DNA of 64,000 nucleotides from Bauldia sp. (lineage in GTDB: Bacteria; Pseudomonadota; Alphaproteobacteria; Rhizobiales; Kaistiaceae), in the NCBI GenBank assembly GCA_026126065.1, contig JAHCJY010000003.1:372001-436000 (forward strand), given 5' to 3'. The position numbers were made by a program, and so were the translations under genes. Position 1 is the stretch's first letter; the number at the start of each line of letters is the position of its first letter. Positions 43,806 to 52,636 of this stretch are shown here, piece after piece. Under the pieces are notes generated by a model, which saw only the letters and a list, made by a program, of their open reading frames with translations, made no database searches and was not told the DNA's origin.

Positions 43806-44073
43806 ATGCCTGTGATTCCGAAGCGCCTTGCGCAGGCGGACGGGCGGGAGGCGATCTGCGCCTTCCTCGGCCTCGATTTCGAGCCGGCCATGCTCGACTA
43901 CCATGCGCGGCACAAACCCTGGGCGAGGCCGCGCTGGCGCGCATCGCGCTCGCCAATCTGGCGCACCAGGCGCACGCGTCCGGCAACAGGCGCAGGCCGA
44001 TGCCGCCGTCTACGACGCCCGTGTCATCTGGCGCAGCGTCCTGCCGGACTGCTGGGGCTACAGCCTTCACTGA
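43806..44073 (+). pseudogene. Possible remnant of a sulfotransferase-like gene
   Basis: Protein-like sequence is spread over three frames: MPVIPKRLAQADGREAICAF and LGLDFEPAMLDYHARHK in the first, GEAALARIALANLAHQ in the second, and AVYDARVIWRSVLPDCWGYS before a stop in the third. The first piece resembles the C-terminal LGLxFEPxMLDYH element of sulfotransferases. Two frame changes in under 200 bases suggest decay. The rest of the gap 43668-44257 shows nothing firm. Confidence 0.35.
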
Positions 44074-44257
44074 GCCGTCGCGCTCGCTGATGCTCCAGCT
44101 CGGATCCGATCCGTCCCGCGGAGCGCGGTCGGCCCGGCACCGAACGTTGCTTCCTCGCCACATCTTCGCGAAACCGCCGCTTTGCGCGGCCTTGTCAGCC
44201 CGCTGGCGCCGGGACCTGCTAAGACTCGCCGTCCTTGCGGGGATTGGGGGGGTGGTC

Positions 44258-45244
44258 ATGCTGCGGCTTTCCGTGGGTCTGGCGGCGTGCGCGTTCACGA
44301 TCCTGCCATGGGCGGCGTCGGCGCAGACCCTCACCCTGGCGACCGAGGGCGGCCTCGGCTTCCGTCTCACCGCCATGGTGTCGCCGATCGGCATCGGCCG
44401 GCGGATCGACATCCCCGATCCCCAGCCCGAACACATCGACATCGCGGCGCGGTCTCCGCTCGTCGGCCGTTCGGAGGTGATCCTCGCGCTCCCGACCGGC
44501 GCGCATGGCTTCATCGAAGTCGGCGCGATCGCGGCCGGCTGGATCGACGCCGAAGCGGCTACGCATGAATCCATCGGCATGGTCGTCTGCAAGCCCTACT
44601 ACGACCCCGACCAGAAGCCGGAATGCGAGATCAAGGTCTGCGACGATCTCGAGTTCTGCTCGGTCTTCGAGAGCCTCACCGTCGCCTACTACCGCGAAGT
44701 GATGGGCGTCGTTGCGGCCGGCTGGCGCCTGCCGGGCGGCGCCACGCTGTCGATCGGCGCGCGGCCGTTCATCGGCCAGTTCACGGAGCGCTTCGTCACC
44801 ACCGGAAGCCAGCAGACGATGAACTGGGCCGACGGCCTCGATGCCCGTTTCATCGGCGTGCTGGGCGTGTCCGAACTCGACATTCCGCTCGGCGAAAGGA
44901 CCCATCTCCTCCTGAGCGCCGGGGCCGGCGGATACCGCTTTGCCGGCGAAACGGTCCTGTTCGACCTCGACCTCGCGGGCCAGGGCATCCGCGCCCAGTT
45001 CGGCTCCGGCATCTCGGTCGACATCGGCCAGCGTGTTGCCCTCGGCCTCATGGGCCGCGTCGACTACTGGAGCGCCTGGCCCGGCGTCACCACGCCGATT
45101 TCCGACCCCTTCACGTGCGCGGTCAACCAGAACAACGACCCCGTCTGCGAGCCGCCGAAGGTCACCGGGACCTTCGGCGCGGCGGTCGCGCCGGCGTGGA
45201 ACGCCAGCGTCGCGCTGCGGCTTGCCGTCCAGTTCGGCAACTAG
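44258..45244 (+). CDS. Exported protein, possible outer membrane beta-barrel
   Basis: 328 residues with a signal peptide (about 1-22, ending ASAQ). The body alternates hydrophobic and polar residues in strand-like stretches (GATLSIGARPFIGQFTERFV, ISVDIGQRVALGLMGRVDYW) and ends VALRLAVQFGN, a hydrophobic C-terminal strand as in outer membrane barrels. One Cys-rich turn (CEIKVCDDLEFC). GGGGGG precedes the ATG. No family recognised. Codon use matches the chromosome. Confidence 0.65.
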   Translation: MLRLSVGLAACAFTILPWAASAQTLTLATEGGLGFRLTAMVSPIGIGRRIDIPDPQPEHIDIAARSPLVGRSEVILALPTGAHGFIEVGAIAAGWIDAEAATHESIGMVVCKPYYDPDQKPECEIKVCDDLEFCSVFESLTVAYYREVMGVVAAGWRLPGGATLSIGARPFIGQFTERFVTTGSQQTMNWADGLDARFIGVLGVSELDIPLGERTHLLLSAGAGGYRFAGETVLFDLDLAGQGIRAQFGSGISVDIGQRVALGLMGRVDYWSAWPGVTTPISDPFTCAVNQNNDPVCEPPKVTGTFGAAVAPAWNASVALRLAVQFGN

Positions 45245-45414
45245 CCTTCGCGGGCGGCGGCTTTGCGCGTCCCGGCTCGACCATGATCGACTTCGGCGAG
45301 CAACCCAACCCAGGTGGCCGGGAGGCAAGCCCGCCCCGTCGACCGCGCGGCCTTTGACTCCGCGGCCGCATGGGAACAGAATGGCAACACTCGAATTTCG
45401 AGAGGAGTTCCGCC

Positions 45415-45690
45415 ATGGCCGGCAAGACTGTCACCGCCGGGGTTCATTACTTCGTCGTCCCGACCCTGCGCGACGGTCGCAGACTCGTGCCGGGAACGCC
45501 GCAGCAGGTGCCGGACGAGGCAGCCGCACGGAACCGCATCGCCACGATCCCGCGCAACGCCGTCGGGCTCGCCGCCTATGAGGTGGAGATGGACGCCGAA
45601 GGCGAACAGGTTGCCGAGCCGATCCTCATCGCAGCGGCCGGGAAGATACCCGGCGGCATCGACATGGAGCACGCGACGGAGGACTCATGA
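45415..45690 (+). CDS. Small unrecognised protein
   Basis: 91 residues: KTVTAGVHYFVVPTLRDGRR, then RIATIPRNAVGLAAYEVEMD, and an acidic end. GAGAGGAG precedes the ATG at 45415. No domain recognised. It lies 48 bases ahead of the membrane-anchored gene at 45739 and may be co-transcribed with it. Confidence 0.55.
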   Translation: MAGKTVTAGVHYFVVPTLRDGRRLVPGTPQQVPDEAAARNRIATIPRNAVGLAAYEVEMDAEGEQVAEPILIAAAGKIPGGIDMEHATEDS

Positions 45691-45738
45691 CCGCGAGGAG
45701 ACTGAGGCGGTCGCGATCGCCCGGCCCGAGGAGGTAGA

Positions 45739-46410
45739 GTGACGGAGCCTTCGCCTGCATCGCGACCGCGTTCCCCAAGGCGCGAGCCCAGTTTCCTCAC
45801 CGGACTGATTGCCGGAGCACTGGCGGTCTTCATCTTCCAGACTGTCGAAAGCTATCTGGAGATGCGCGCCACGCTCGTCATTCCGGATACTCCACCGTCT
45901 CAAACGACCGAAGCGGCGAGGCTTACGGCAATGCGGCCGGATGGCGTCGCTGACTTCGCGACCGGCGAAACCCGTTGGGAGGTCGTCGAAACGGGGTCGG
46001 GCCTCGTTGTCCGCGGAACCGCCACCATCCTTGACCGCGGCATCGAGGTCGAACTGACGGTGGCGCCATCGCCGTTCGAGGCTGGGTACCGCCTTGTGGT
46101 GAGTGCGGATGTCCCTCGCGCTTACGGCGAGCAGCGCCTGACGTCAGTCGCCACGAGCAGCCGGAGATTGCTCGACTGGACGAGCGTTCCCGGCGCCCGC
46201 TGGTCGGGCGCCTCCGGCGCGGTCCTTCCCGCCACCGTGGCGCAGGCTGCTTTCGAAGCCGAGGTGGTCACCGTCTCGGTTGACTATCGCTCCGCCACGG
46301 AAGACAGCGACATAGACGTTTCGCTCGCCCTCGGTACCACCGGGCGGCCTTCGCGCGTGCATTCGGCTGGTGAGGGGGGCGTCCTGCTCCCCGCTACACA
46401 CGCGCCGTGA
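45739..46410 (+). CDS. Membrane-anchored protein with a beta-rich periplasmic domain
   Basis: 223 residues from a GTG with GAGGAGG ahead. One helix (SFLTGLIAGALAVFIFQTVE) near 18-37, then a periplasmic all-beta domain (FATGETRWEVVETGSGLVVR and GIEVELTVAP), distantly like the GTVTWR domain of the proteins at 61434 and 62749. Its end overlaps the convergent receiver gene by 17 bases. Function unknown. Confidence 0.6.
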   Translation: MTEPSPASRPRSPRREPSFLTGLIAGALAVFIFQTVESYLEMRATLVIPDTPPSQTTEAARLTAMRPDGVADFATGETRWEVVETGSGLVVRGTATILDRGIEVELTVAPSPFEAGYRLVVSADVPRAYGEQRLTSVATSSRRLLDWTSVPGARWSGASGAVLPATVAQAAFEAEVVTVSVDYRSATEDSDIDVSLALGTTGRPSRVHSAGEGGVLLPATHAP

Positions 46411-46771
46411 GCGCCCCGATCGCCTCGGCGACCTGCTCCATCCGGTACGGCTTCGGGATGAACAGCCCGCCGGCGGGAAGGTCCTCCGGCAGCACCTTCA
46501 CCATTCCCGAGGCAACGACCAGGGCGATTGGCGGCCAGCGGTCGGCGATGTAGCGGACGAGCTTGAGCCCGTCCATCACGCCCGGCATGTCGACATCGGT
46601 GAAGACGGCCTTGATGTCCGTGCGCTTTTCGAGGATCGCGATCGCAGCGTCGGCGTTCTCGCAGTCGAGCACGGTGAAGCCGGCGGCTTCGAGTCCCATG
46701 ACGGTGGCCACGCGGATCAACGCTTCGTCCTCGACCACGAGGACGACGATCGGATCGTCGGTGTCTGTCAC
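46394..46771 (-). CDS. Single-domain response regulator
   Basis: 125 residues, receiver only. Asp14 and neighbours in LVVEDEALIR, phosphoacceptor Asp59 in AVFTDVDMPG, Ser/Thr in VVASGM and Lys in FIPKPYRMEQ. The start is GTG at 46771 after GGAGACAACC. It follows the HWE kinase by 50 bases on the same strand and is presumably its partner. Confidence 0.9.
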   Translation of the reverse strand: MTDTDDPIVVLVVEDEALIRVATVMGLEAAGFTVLDCENADAAIAILEKRTDIKAVFTDVDMPGVMDGLKLVRYIADRWPPIALVVASGMVKVLPEDLPAGGLFIPKPYRMEQVAEAIGALTARV

Positions 46772-46821
46772 GGTTGTCTCCTGCGTAAGCCGAGACCAGG
46801 CACGAGGAGAGAAGTCTCGGA

Positions 46822-48273
46822 TCAGTCGACGAGGGTCAGTTCACAGACAACGCCCGCCGGCCGATAGTCGATCCGCACCGCCGCGCCGAAATCGGCCGCA
46901 AGCATCTGTTCGATCAGTCTCGTACCGAAGCCGCGCCGGGTCGGCGGCGTCACAATCGGGCCGCCGCTCTCCTCCCATCTGAAGCGCAGTCCTGGTCCCC
47001 TGCCGGCCTGATCGCCGGCCCAAGCCACCTCGACCAGCCCCTCCGCCGCGGACAGCGCGCCATATTTAAGGGCATTGGTGGCCAGTTCATGGAGGGCGAG
47101 CGAGAGTGAAAGGCTCTGCCGCGCGGTGATCGGCAGAGCCGGTCCCGACAGCCTGATCCGGTTCTCCGGCGTCTGGTGCGGGGCGAGGGCCGCCTTCACC
47201 ACATCCGTGATGGCCGCGTCGCGCCAGTTTGTGCGCGACAGGATGTCGTGCGCATGCGCGAGGGCGACGACGCGGCCCTTGAGCACGTCCTGTGCCGCCT
47301 CCTTGGTCTCAGTGGAGCGGAATGTCTGGTCGATGATGGCCGTCACCATCGCGAGCGTATTGCGGACGCGGTGCTCGAGCTCGCCAGTGAGGATTTCGCG
47401 CTGCCGCGCGGCGGCGACCTGCGCGGTCACGTCGTAGCCCTGGACGAAGATTCCGGTGACCGCCCCCGAAAGATCGAACGTCGGCTGATAGACGAAGTCG
47501 AGATGGCGCTCGCGCATGTTGCCCGCTTCGTCCTGCAGCACCACCGACAGGTCGCTGGCGACGAACGCCTTGCCCGACGTCACCACGCTGTCGAGGACGG
47601 CGATGAATCCCTGGCCGACGACCTCCGGCAGCGCCTCGCGAACGGGGCGGCCAACAACGTCCCTTCGCCCGACCAGTTCCGAATAGGCCTCGTTGATGTG
47701 CTCGAAGACGTGGTCAGGCTCGGCAAGGATGGCGACGAACCCCGGCGCTTGCTGGAAAAGGCTGCGGAGCCGCTCGCTCGACAGGTGTTGCTGGGTAACG
47801 TCGTTGCAGACCACCAGCACCCCGCCGACCCCGCCGACACCATCGTCGATCGGGCTGTAGCCGTAGGTCCACCAGACGTCCTGCCGGCTGCCGAACCTTG
47901 TGACGGGCACCAGCTGGTCCTCGTGCCAGGTGGCGCCACGGCCCTCCATCACCAGGTCGATCTGCGGTCCGATGATGTCCCAGATCTCGTCCCAGCATTC
48001 CCGGCCGCGCTGGCCGAGCGCGCTCGGGTGGCGCTCGGGTCCCATCGTCCGGCGATAGGCATCGTTGTAGAACTGGATCAACTCGCGGCCCCACCAGATG
48101 AACATCGGGTGGCGCGAGGTGAGGAGGATGCGGACCGCCGACCTCAGCGTCGCCGGCCAGATCTCCGGCGCGCCGAGTGGGGTTGCGGTCCAGTCGAAGT
48201 CGCGCGTAAGGGCGCCCATTTCGCCGCCGCCTTCGAGAAATTCGCGGCCAGTTCTCGTCGTTTCAGCTGTCAA
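46822..48273 (-). CDS. Cytosolic double-PAS HWE sensor histidine kinase
   Basis: 483 residues without membrane helices. Two PAS domains (about 15-160 and 165-285; the first with DWTATPLGAPEIWP, WGRELIQFYNDAYR), then an HWE phosphoacceptor (GELEHRVRNTLAMVTAI, His301) and a divergent ATPase domain (HELATNALKYGALS, FRWEESGGPIV, GFGTRLIEQML). TTG at 48273 is chosen because the GGGEMGALTRDFDW element belongs to the family N-terminus; an ATG at 48219 would cut it. Often light or redox sensing in relatives, but no conserved flavin Cys is visible. Third HisKA_2/HWE kinase of the window and possible input to PhyR. Confidence 0.9.
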   Translation of the reverse strand: MTAETTRTGREFLEGGGEMGALTRDFDWTATPLGAPEIWPATLRSAVRILLTSRHPMFIWWGRELIQFYNDAYRRTMGPERHPSALGQRGRECWDEIWDIIGPQIDLVMEGRGATWHEDQLVPVTRFGSRQDVWWTYGYSPIDDGVGGVGGVLVVCNDVTQQHLSSERLRSLFQQAPGFVAILAEPDHVFEHINEAYSELVGRRDVVGRPVREALPEVVGQGFIAVLDSVVTSGKAFVASDLSVVLQDEAGNMRERHLDFVYQPTFDLSGAVTGIFVQGYDVTAQVAAARQREILTGELEHRVRNTLAMVTAIIDQTFRSTETKEAAQDVLKGRVVALAHAHDILSRTNWRDAAITDVVKAALAPHQTPENRIRLSGPALPITARQSLSLSLALHELATNALKYGALSAAEGLVEVAWAGDQAGRGPGLRFRWEESGGPIVTPPTRRGFGTRLIEQMLAADFGAAVRIDYRPAGVVCELTLVD

Positions 48274-48397
48274 GATGCCCGTCGCGTTGGCTCGCCCCGG
48301 CTGTGTCGTAGCTCAACGGGGCGTACCGACCAAGCTGGGTCCGGCCATCGTGCAGGAGCGACGGCTGTCATTGCATCCGGGCGCGGGACGAACGCGC

Positions 48398-48979
48398 TCA
48401 CCCCGTCCCGACGAGAAACCCCGAAAGCGTCGTCAGCACGTTGCTGGCGCCGCCGCCCATGACGTCCACGACCTTCGTCGAACCCTCCACCTGCACCGTG
48501 AGCCGCGCCGTGTTGCCGGCGAGCATCCGCACGGTGTGCGCAAGGCGAAGGGTCACGCGGGCGCTGACGTCGGGCGCCAGGTCACCGGCGTCACCGCCAT
48601 AAGCGCGGGCCTCGATTGAAGCGCCGCTGCCCGCCAGCACCTGCAGCGCGTGGCCGAAGCGGTTGTGCGCGGTGGCGACGCCCGACAGCGCGATCGTGCC
48701 GTTGAGCTGGTAGACGCCGTCGACCGGCGCGACGAACAGGCCGCCGGCGAAGTGCGCCCCGGTGTCGAACAGCACGGCGTCCGGCACGATGGCATGGAGC
48801 GTGCCGTCGCCGGTCACGTCGGTCGCGGTGGCCGAGAGATAGGCGCAGAACGCCGGCGGCCGGCGGACGCGGACGTCGAGGCGCTGCAGCCAGGCGCGCC
48901 AGCGCGCGGTCGGCAGCCCGCCCGCGCCGGCGATCGCCTCGCCCGCGACCGGCAGCGGCGGCAGGAGCGGATCGGCCAT
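48398..48979 (-). CDS. Phage C1q-like fibre protein
   Basis: 193 residues. An N-terminal proline-rich segment and then a C1q/TNF-like jelly roll: FCAYLSATATDVTGDGTLHA, FDTGAHFAGGLFVAPVDGVY, QLNGTIALSGVATAHNRFGH and STKVVDVMGGGASNVLTTL, SGFLVG at the end. Such trimers occur at the tips of phage fibres. It starts three bases after the gp10-like gene ends. Confidence 0.75.
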   Translation of the reverse strand: MADPLLPPLPVAGEAIAGAGGLPTARWRAWLQRLDVRVRRPPAFCAYLSATATDVTGDGTLHAIVPDAVLFDTGAHFAGGLFVAPVDGVYQLNGTIALSGVATAHNRFGHALQVLAGSGASIEARAYGGDAGDLAPDVSARVTLRLAHTVRMLAGNTARLTVQVEGSTKVVDVMGGGASNVLTTLSGFLVGTG

Positions 48980-48981
48980 GC

Positions 48982-50406
48982 TCAAGCCTCCCGCGGCTGG
49001 GCGGCGACGGCGCCGCCGATGAGGCCGACATAGACCGGGTCCGACACGACCGCCCTCCACTGGCGCCCGACCGCGCCGCTGAGCCCGGCGCGGAACAGCG
49101 AGATCCATGTCCGCCGCTCGCCCTCGCCGCCGAGGCTCCGGAGGAGCGGGGTCGACCACGAGCCGCCGCCGTCGTCCGACCACGACAGCGCCACCACGGG
49201 CGCGGTTTCGATCGGCGCCGCTCCGGCGGCATCGCCGACGCCGACCACGAAGTCGAAATCGGCCCGCGGAAACGCGATGCGGGCGGGAAAGGCGACGGTC
49301 GGCCGCGACCATGCCTCGAACACCAGCGGCGCGCCGCCCTCGGTCTGCGCCTCGCGCGACACGGCGAAGAGGTTGCCCGAATCGATGGCGCCGACGATCC
49401 AGCGATCTCCGGCGCGGACGCTGCGCGACGCCCGCCAGCGGCCCATCCCGTTCGAGCGGCGCTCGTTCCAGAAGCCGGTGGTGAGGTTGTACTCCCAGGT
49501 GAAGTCCTCGCCCGAGACGGCGAAGATCGCGTGCGGCCCATTCATGTAGACGAGCGCCTCCACCCCGTCGCCGTCGGCGGCGCCCTCGAGCGAGCGCACG
49601 ACATCGGGCGTCGAGACCGGCACGGGCGTGTAGCCCTCGAGGCGGTACACGACGTGGTCGGAGCCCACGAAGAGGAGTTCGTTGACGAAGCCCTCCTCGA
49701 AGCCCGCGATCGCGAACCTGCCGAGGATGCCCTTGTCGATGGCATCGCCATGCGCGTAGGGGAAACCCGAGGCGTTGCCGGCATTCCGGTACACGTCGAT
49801 CGCCGCCGGCCCGCAGGCGAGGAGGTCGCCGTTCCACGGCACCAGCCGCGTCACGCCGCCCGGCCGCGTCTGCGCGGTGGTGAAGTCGAGCGCGTTCACC
49901 GTCGTGGCATTGAGGCCGGACGCGAAGACGCGCCCGTCGCGGTACGAGAAGAAGAAATAGCCCGCCTGGAAGCACACCGATGTCGGCCCCGGCGACACGG
50001 GCAGGTCGGCATCGGCGAACGCCGTCGGCGCCGATTCCGTGAAGAGGTTGAACACGCCGGCGTCCGACACAGCCACGATGTCGGGCGTCGCCGCATTGTT
50101 GTGCGCGATCGTGAAGCGATCCTGCCCGCCGAGCGTGCCGAGCGAGGTCATCGTCCCCGCGTCGAGGTCGACCCGCGCGATCCGCCCCGAGAAGCCGGCC
50201 AGCAGCGTGTCGCCTACGCGGTGGAGCGCCCGGCAGCCGAAGAAGCTGGAGGACGCCGCCTCGGTCAGCCCCGGCACGCGCTTCCGCACGATGGCGCTCC
50301 GCGCCCCGTCGCCGAGCGGCTCGGCGAACGCGTTGACGAGCCGCCCGGCGTTCTCGCCGAAGCGCGCGCCCGGCGCCGACGACAGCGGCCATTCGATCCC
50401 GGGCAT
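48982..50406 (-). CDS. P22 gp10-like packaged DNA stabilisation protein
   Basis: 474 residues, close to the 472 of P22 gp10. The start MPGIEWPLSSAPGARFGENA is characteristic, as are the beta-propeller-like repeats that follow (NAFAEPLGDGARSAIVRKRV, GLTEAASSSFFGCRALHRVG, SGLNATTVNALDFTTAQTRP). In P22 this protein forms part of the tail machine plugging the portal after DNA packaging. Two bases separate it from the gp4-like gene. Confidence 0.82.
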   Translation of the reverse strand: MPGIEWPLSSAPGARFGENAGRLVNAFAEPLGDGARSAIVRKRVPGLTEAASSSFFGCRALHRVGDTLLAGFSGRIARVDLDAGTMTSLGTLGGQDRFTIAHNNAATPDIVAVSDAGVFNLFTESAPTAFADADLPVSPGPTSVCFQAGYFFFSYRDGRVFASGLNATTVNALDFTTAQTRPGGVTRLVPWNGDLLACGPAAIDVYRNAGNASGFPYAHGDAIDKGILGRFAIAGFEEGFVNELLFVGSDHVVYRLEGYTPVPVSTPDVVRSLEGAADGDGVEALVYMNGPHAIFAVSGEDFTWEYNLTTGFWNERRSNGMGRWRASRSVRAGDRWIVGAIDSGNLFAVSREAQTEGGAPLVFEAWSRPTVAFPARIAFPRADFDFVVGVGDAAGAAPIETAPVVALSWSDDGGGSWSTPLLRSLGGEGERRTWISLFRAGLSGAVGRQWRAVVSDPVYVGLIGGAVAAQPREA

Positions 50407-50408
50407 GG

Positions 50409-50789
50409 TCAGGCCACCCGCACCGTGCCGCGCCGCGAACCCCACCAGCGGGTGAGGCCCAGCGTGTCGCGGTACGGCCGCTCCGACCGGACGAGGCGCA
50501 GCGATTCCCGGGCGGCGTTGGCGCTTGCCGCAAGCTCGGTGAGCTTCGGGCCCGTGAGCCCGAACGGCACGCCGCACTCGAACGCCACGATGTCGGCCAG
50601 CGCCAGCGCCTCTGCCGCCGGCACGTCGTCCGCATCGGCGACCGTCGTCAGTTCCTCCCGCGCCAGGCGGGCAAACACGGCCGCGCTGCGCTTCCGGATG
50701 ATGGCCGCGTCCTCGTTGGCGAGCGACTGCCCGGTCGCCAGCAGGCCGAGATTCTCGGCCACCGTGTCGATGAATTCGGCCTCGGTCAT
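50409..50789 (-). CDS. P22 gp4-like tail accessory protein
   Basis: 126 residues, mainly helical: EFIDTVAENLGLLATGQSLA, then AIIRKRSAAVFARLAREEL and ALADIVAFECGVPFGLTGPK. In P22 gp4 binds the portal before gp10. The identity is supported by the order gp4-gp10 and by the general pattern, less by direct motif. First gene of the phage-like series on the minus strand; no portal or head gene precedes it. Confidence 0.6.
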   Translation of the reverse strand: MTEAEFIDTVAENLGLLATGQSLANEDAAIIRKRSAAVFARLAREELTTVADADDVPAAEALALADIVAFECGVPFGLTGPKLTELAASANAARESLRLVRSERPYRDTLGLTRWWGSRRGTVRVA

Positions 50790-50900
50790 GAAGGTGATTC
50801 CTTTCCGTTGGGATGGGAGCGAGGCGGCGCCGCGTATTCACACGTCACTCGCGTCAGGGTAGATGTCCGGCAAAGGGGCGCCCGAGACAGGCGAAGGGGC

Positions 50901-51413
50901 ATGCCGTTTTTGATCCTCATCGGGACCGCGATCATCGGGGCGGCGGTCTGGTATTTCCGGTTCCGCGGCCCTGCGGCCATCGGCGACGCGGTGGATGCCG
51001 CCGGCCAGCTCAAGGGCGCCTACAACCGGAGGCAGTTCCGCCGGAAGTCGGAAGCATCGACGCTGACGGCGATCGACGACCCCGGCCTTGCCGCCGCCGT
51101 CTACCTCGCCAGCCTTGCCGATGCCGGCCCGGGGCTCGGTCCGGAGGAGGAGGCGGCGATCACGGCTTTCCTCCGCGACGTGGTGGCCTATCGCGATCCG
51201 GCCGAGGCGCTCATCTTCGCGAAATGGGCGTCGCGCGAGATCGTCGACGTCGATGAAGTCGGCCGGAAGCTCCTGCCGCTGTGGCGCGAGCGCCTCTCGC
51301 CCGACGAACGGCGCGAGATCCTCACCGCCGCAACCTCCCTCGCCGCCATCCGCGGCCCCGACGTCGCCCAGACCGCCGCTCTCCGCCGGCTGCGCGAGCG
51401 GCTGGCGAACTGA
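50901..51413 (+). CDS. Membrane-anchored conserved hypothetical protein
   Basis: 170 residues: an N-terminal helix (FLILIGTAIIGAAVWYFRFR), a basic linker, and a helical domain (LAAAVYLASLADAGPGLGPE, AEALIFAKWASREIVDVDEV, LPLWRERLSPDERREILTAA). The C-terminal domain is reminiscent of TerB/DnaJ-associated folds in Rhizobiales, without firm identity. GAAGGGGC precedes the ATG. Confidence 0.75.
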   Translation: MPFLILIGTAIIGAAVWYFRFRGPAAIGDAVDAAGQLKGAYNRRQFRRKSEASTLTAIDDPGLAAAVYLASLADAGPGLGPEEEAAITAFLRDVVAYRDPAEALIFAKWASREIVDVDEVGRKLLPLWRERLSPDERREILTAATSLAAIRGPDVAQTAALRRLRERLAN

Positions 51414-51484
51414 AACGGCGTGGGAGCGGAGCCAATGTCGGGCTCCATGCGGTGCCTTTGACCGATCGCGGAGGTTCGCTCCGG

Positions 51485-52636
51485 GTGGGGATCGTCGGTG
51501 GCGGCGTCGCCGGGCTCGCGGCGGCGCTCGGGCTGGCCCGGACAGGGCACGACGTCACCGTGTTGGAGCGGCGCGCGGCGACGGATCCCGGCGGGACAGG
51601 GCTATTGCTGCAGCCGTTTGCGCTGGAGGCGCTGCGGGCGCTCGGCGTGCGGGAAGCGGTGGAACGGAGGGGCGCGCGGATCGGGGTGCTGGAGCGGTTC
51701 GAGGACGGCGCACCGGTTCTCCGCCTCCGCTACGACGAGCTTGCGGCCGGGCTGTTCGGCGTCGGCATCCAGCGCGGCCAGCTTCACGGGGTGCTGCTGG
51801 AGCACGCACGCGGGGCCGGGGCGATGGTCTACTTCGGGCGGGATGTTCTTGCCCTGGAGGAACACGAGGACGGGGTGCGGCTCGTCGAGGGCGGGCAGCG
51901 CAGCGAGCTCTTCGACGTGCTTGTCGTCGCCGATGGCCTCACATCGCGGCTGCGGGGGCAGCTGCCACTGGCTGCAGCAGTCCGACCGTGTGCATGGAGC
52001 GTCTGCACCGCGGTCCTCACCGACATCGATGCCGCCAACGCGCCTGTGCTGCGGCAGTATTACCGCAGCGCGGACGCTTTCATCGGGCTCCTGCCGGTCG
52101 ATCCGGCGGCGCCGGGAACGATCAGCTTCTTCTGGAACGTGCCGCGGACCGACCGGCCGTCGCTGCCGGCGGCGGCTCTCCATGCGCGCCGGGCCGAACT
52201 CTCAGGGTTCTTCCCGCCGACCGGGACGTTGCTCGCACAACTTGATCCGGCGACGGAGCTTCCATGCTTCTCCTACGCCGAGGTGCGGATGGAGCACTGG
52301 CATACGTGGCGCTGCGTCGTGATCGGCGATGCGGCGCATGGCCTCGATCCGCAACTCGGGCTGGGCGCCAATCTCGCCCTGGTCGATGGCATGACGCTGG
52401 CGCGGTGTCTTGCCGGGGTGGGGCCGGCAGAGGTTGCGACCGCGCTCGCGGACTACCAGCACCTCCGGGCACCGACGATCCGCCGCCTGGAGCGCGCCAA
52501 CCGCTTCGTGGTGCCGCTCCTGCAGTCGGATAGCGCGGGCGCGCGCTGGATGCGGCGCGCGGTCTTCGGCCTCGCCCGCCGATCGGCGCCGCTGCGACGG
52601 CGAATTCTCGGCGCAGTCGCCGGCTATTCAGGTTGA
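51485..52636 (+). CDS. FAD-dependent monooxygenase
   Basis: 383 residues of the UbiH/p-hydroxybenzoate hydroxylase family. FAD motifs: GIVGGGVAGLAAALGLARTG at the N-terminus, DVLVVADGLTSRLRG (DG motif) and VIGDAAHGLDPQLGLGANLA (GD motif). GTG at 51485 with GGAGG ten bases ahead is preferred to GTG 51452 or TTG 51458. Its 3' end overlaps the convergent coq7 gene by nine bases. With Coq7 nearby, a role in ubiquinone synthesis is possible but unproven. Confidence 0.9.
   Translation: MGIVGGGVAGLAAALGLARTGHDVTVLERRAATDPGGTGLLLQPFALEALRALGVREAVERRGARIGVLERFEDGAPVLRLRYDELAAGLFGVGIQRGQLHGVLLEHARGAGAMVYFGRDVLALEEHEDGVRLVEGGQRSELFDVLVVADGLTSRLRGQLPLAAAVRPCAWSVCTAVLTDIDAANAPVLRQYYRSADAFIGLLPVDPAAPGTISFFWNVPRTDRPSLPAAALHARRAELSGFFPPTGTLLAQLDPATELPCFSYAEVRMEHWHTWRCVVIGDAAHGLDPQLGLGANLALVDGMTLARCLAGVGPAEVATALADYQHLRAPTIRRLERANRFVVPLLQSDSAGARWMRRAVFGLARRSAPLRRRILGAVAGYSG

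Noticed and set aside
48301..48365. A tRNA-like stretch (GTAGCTCAACGGGGCGTACC)
   Set aside because: No acceptor and anticodon stems could be built around it.
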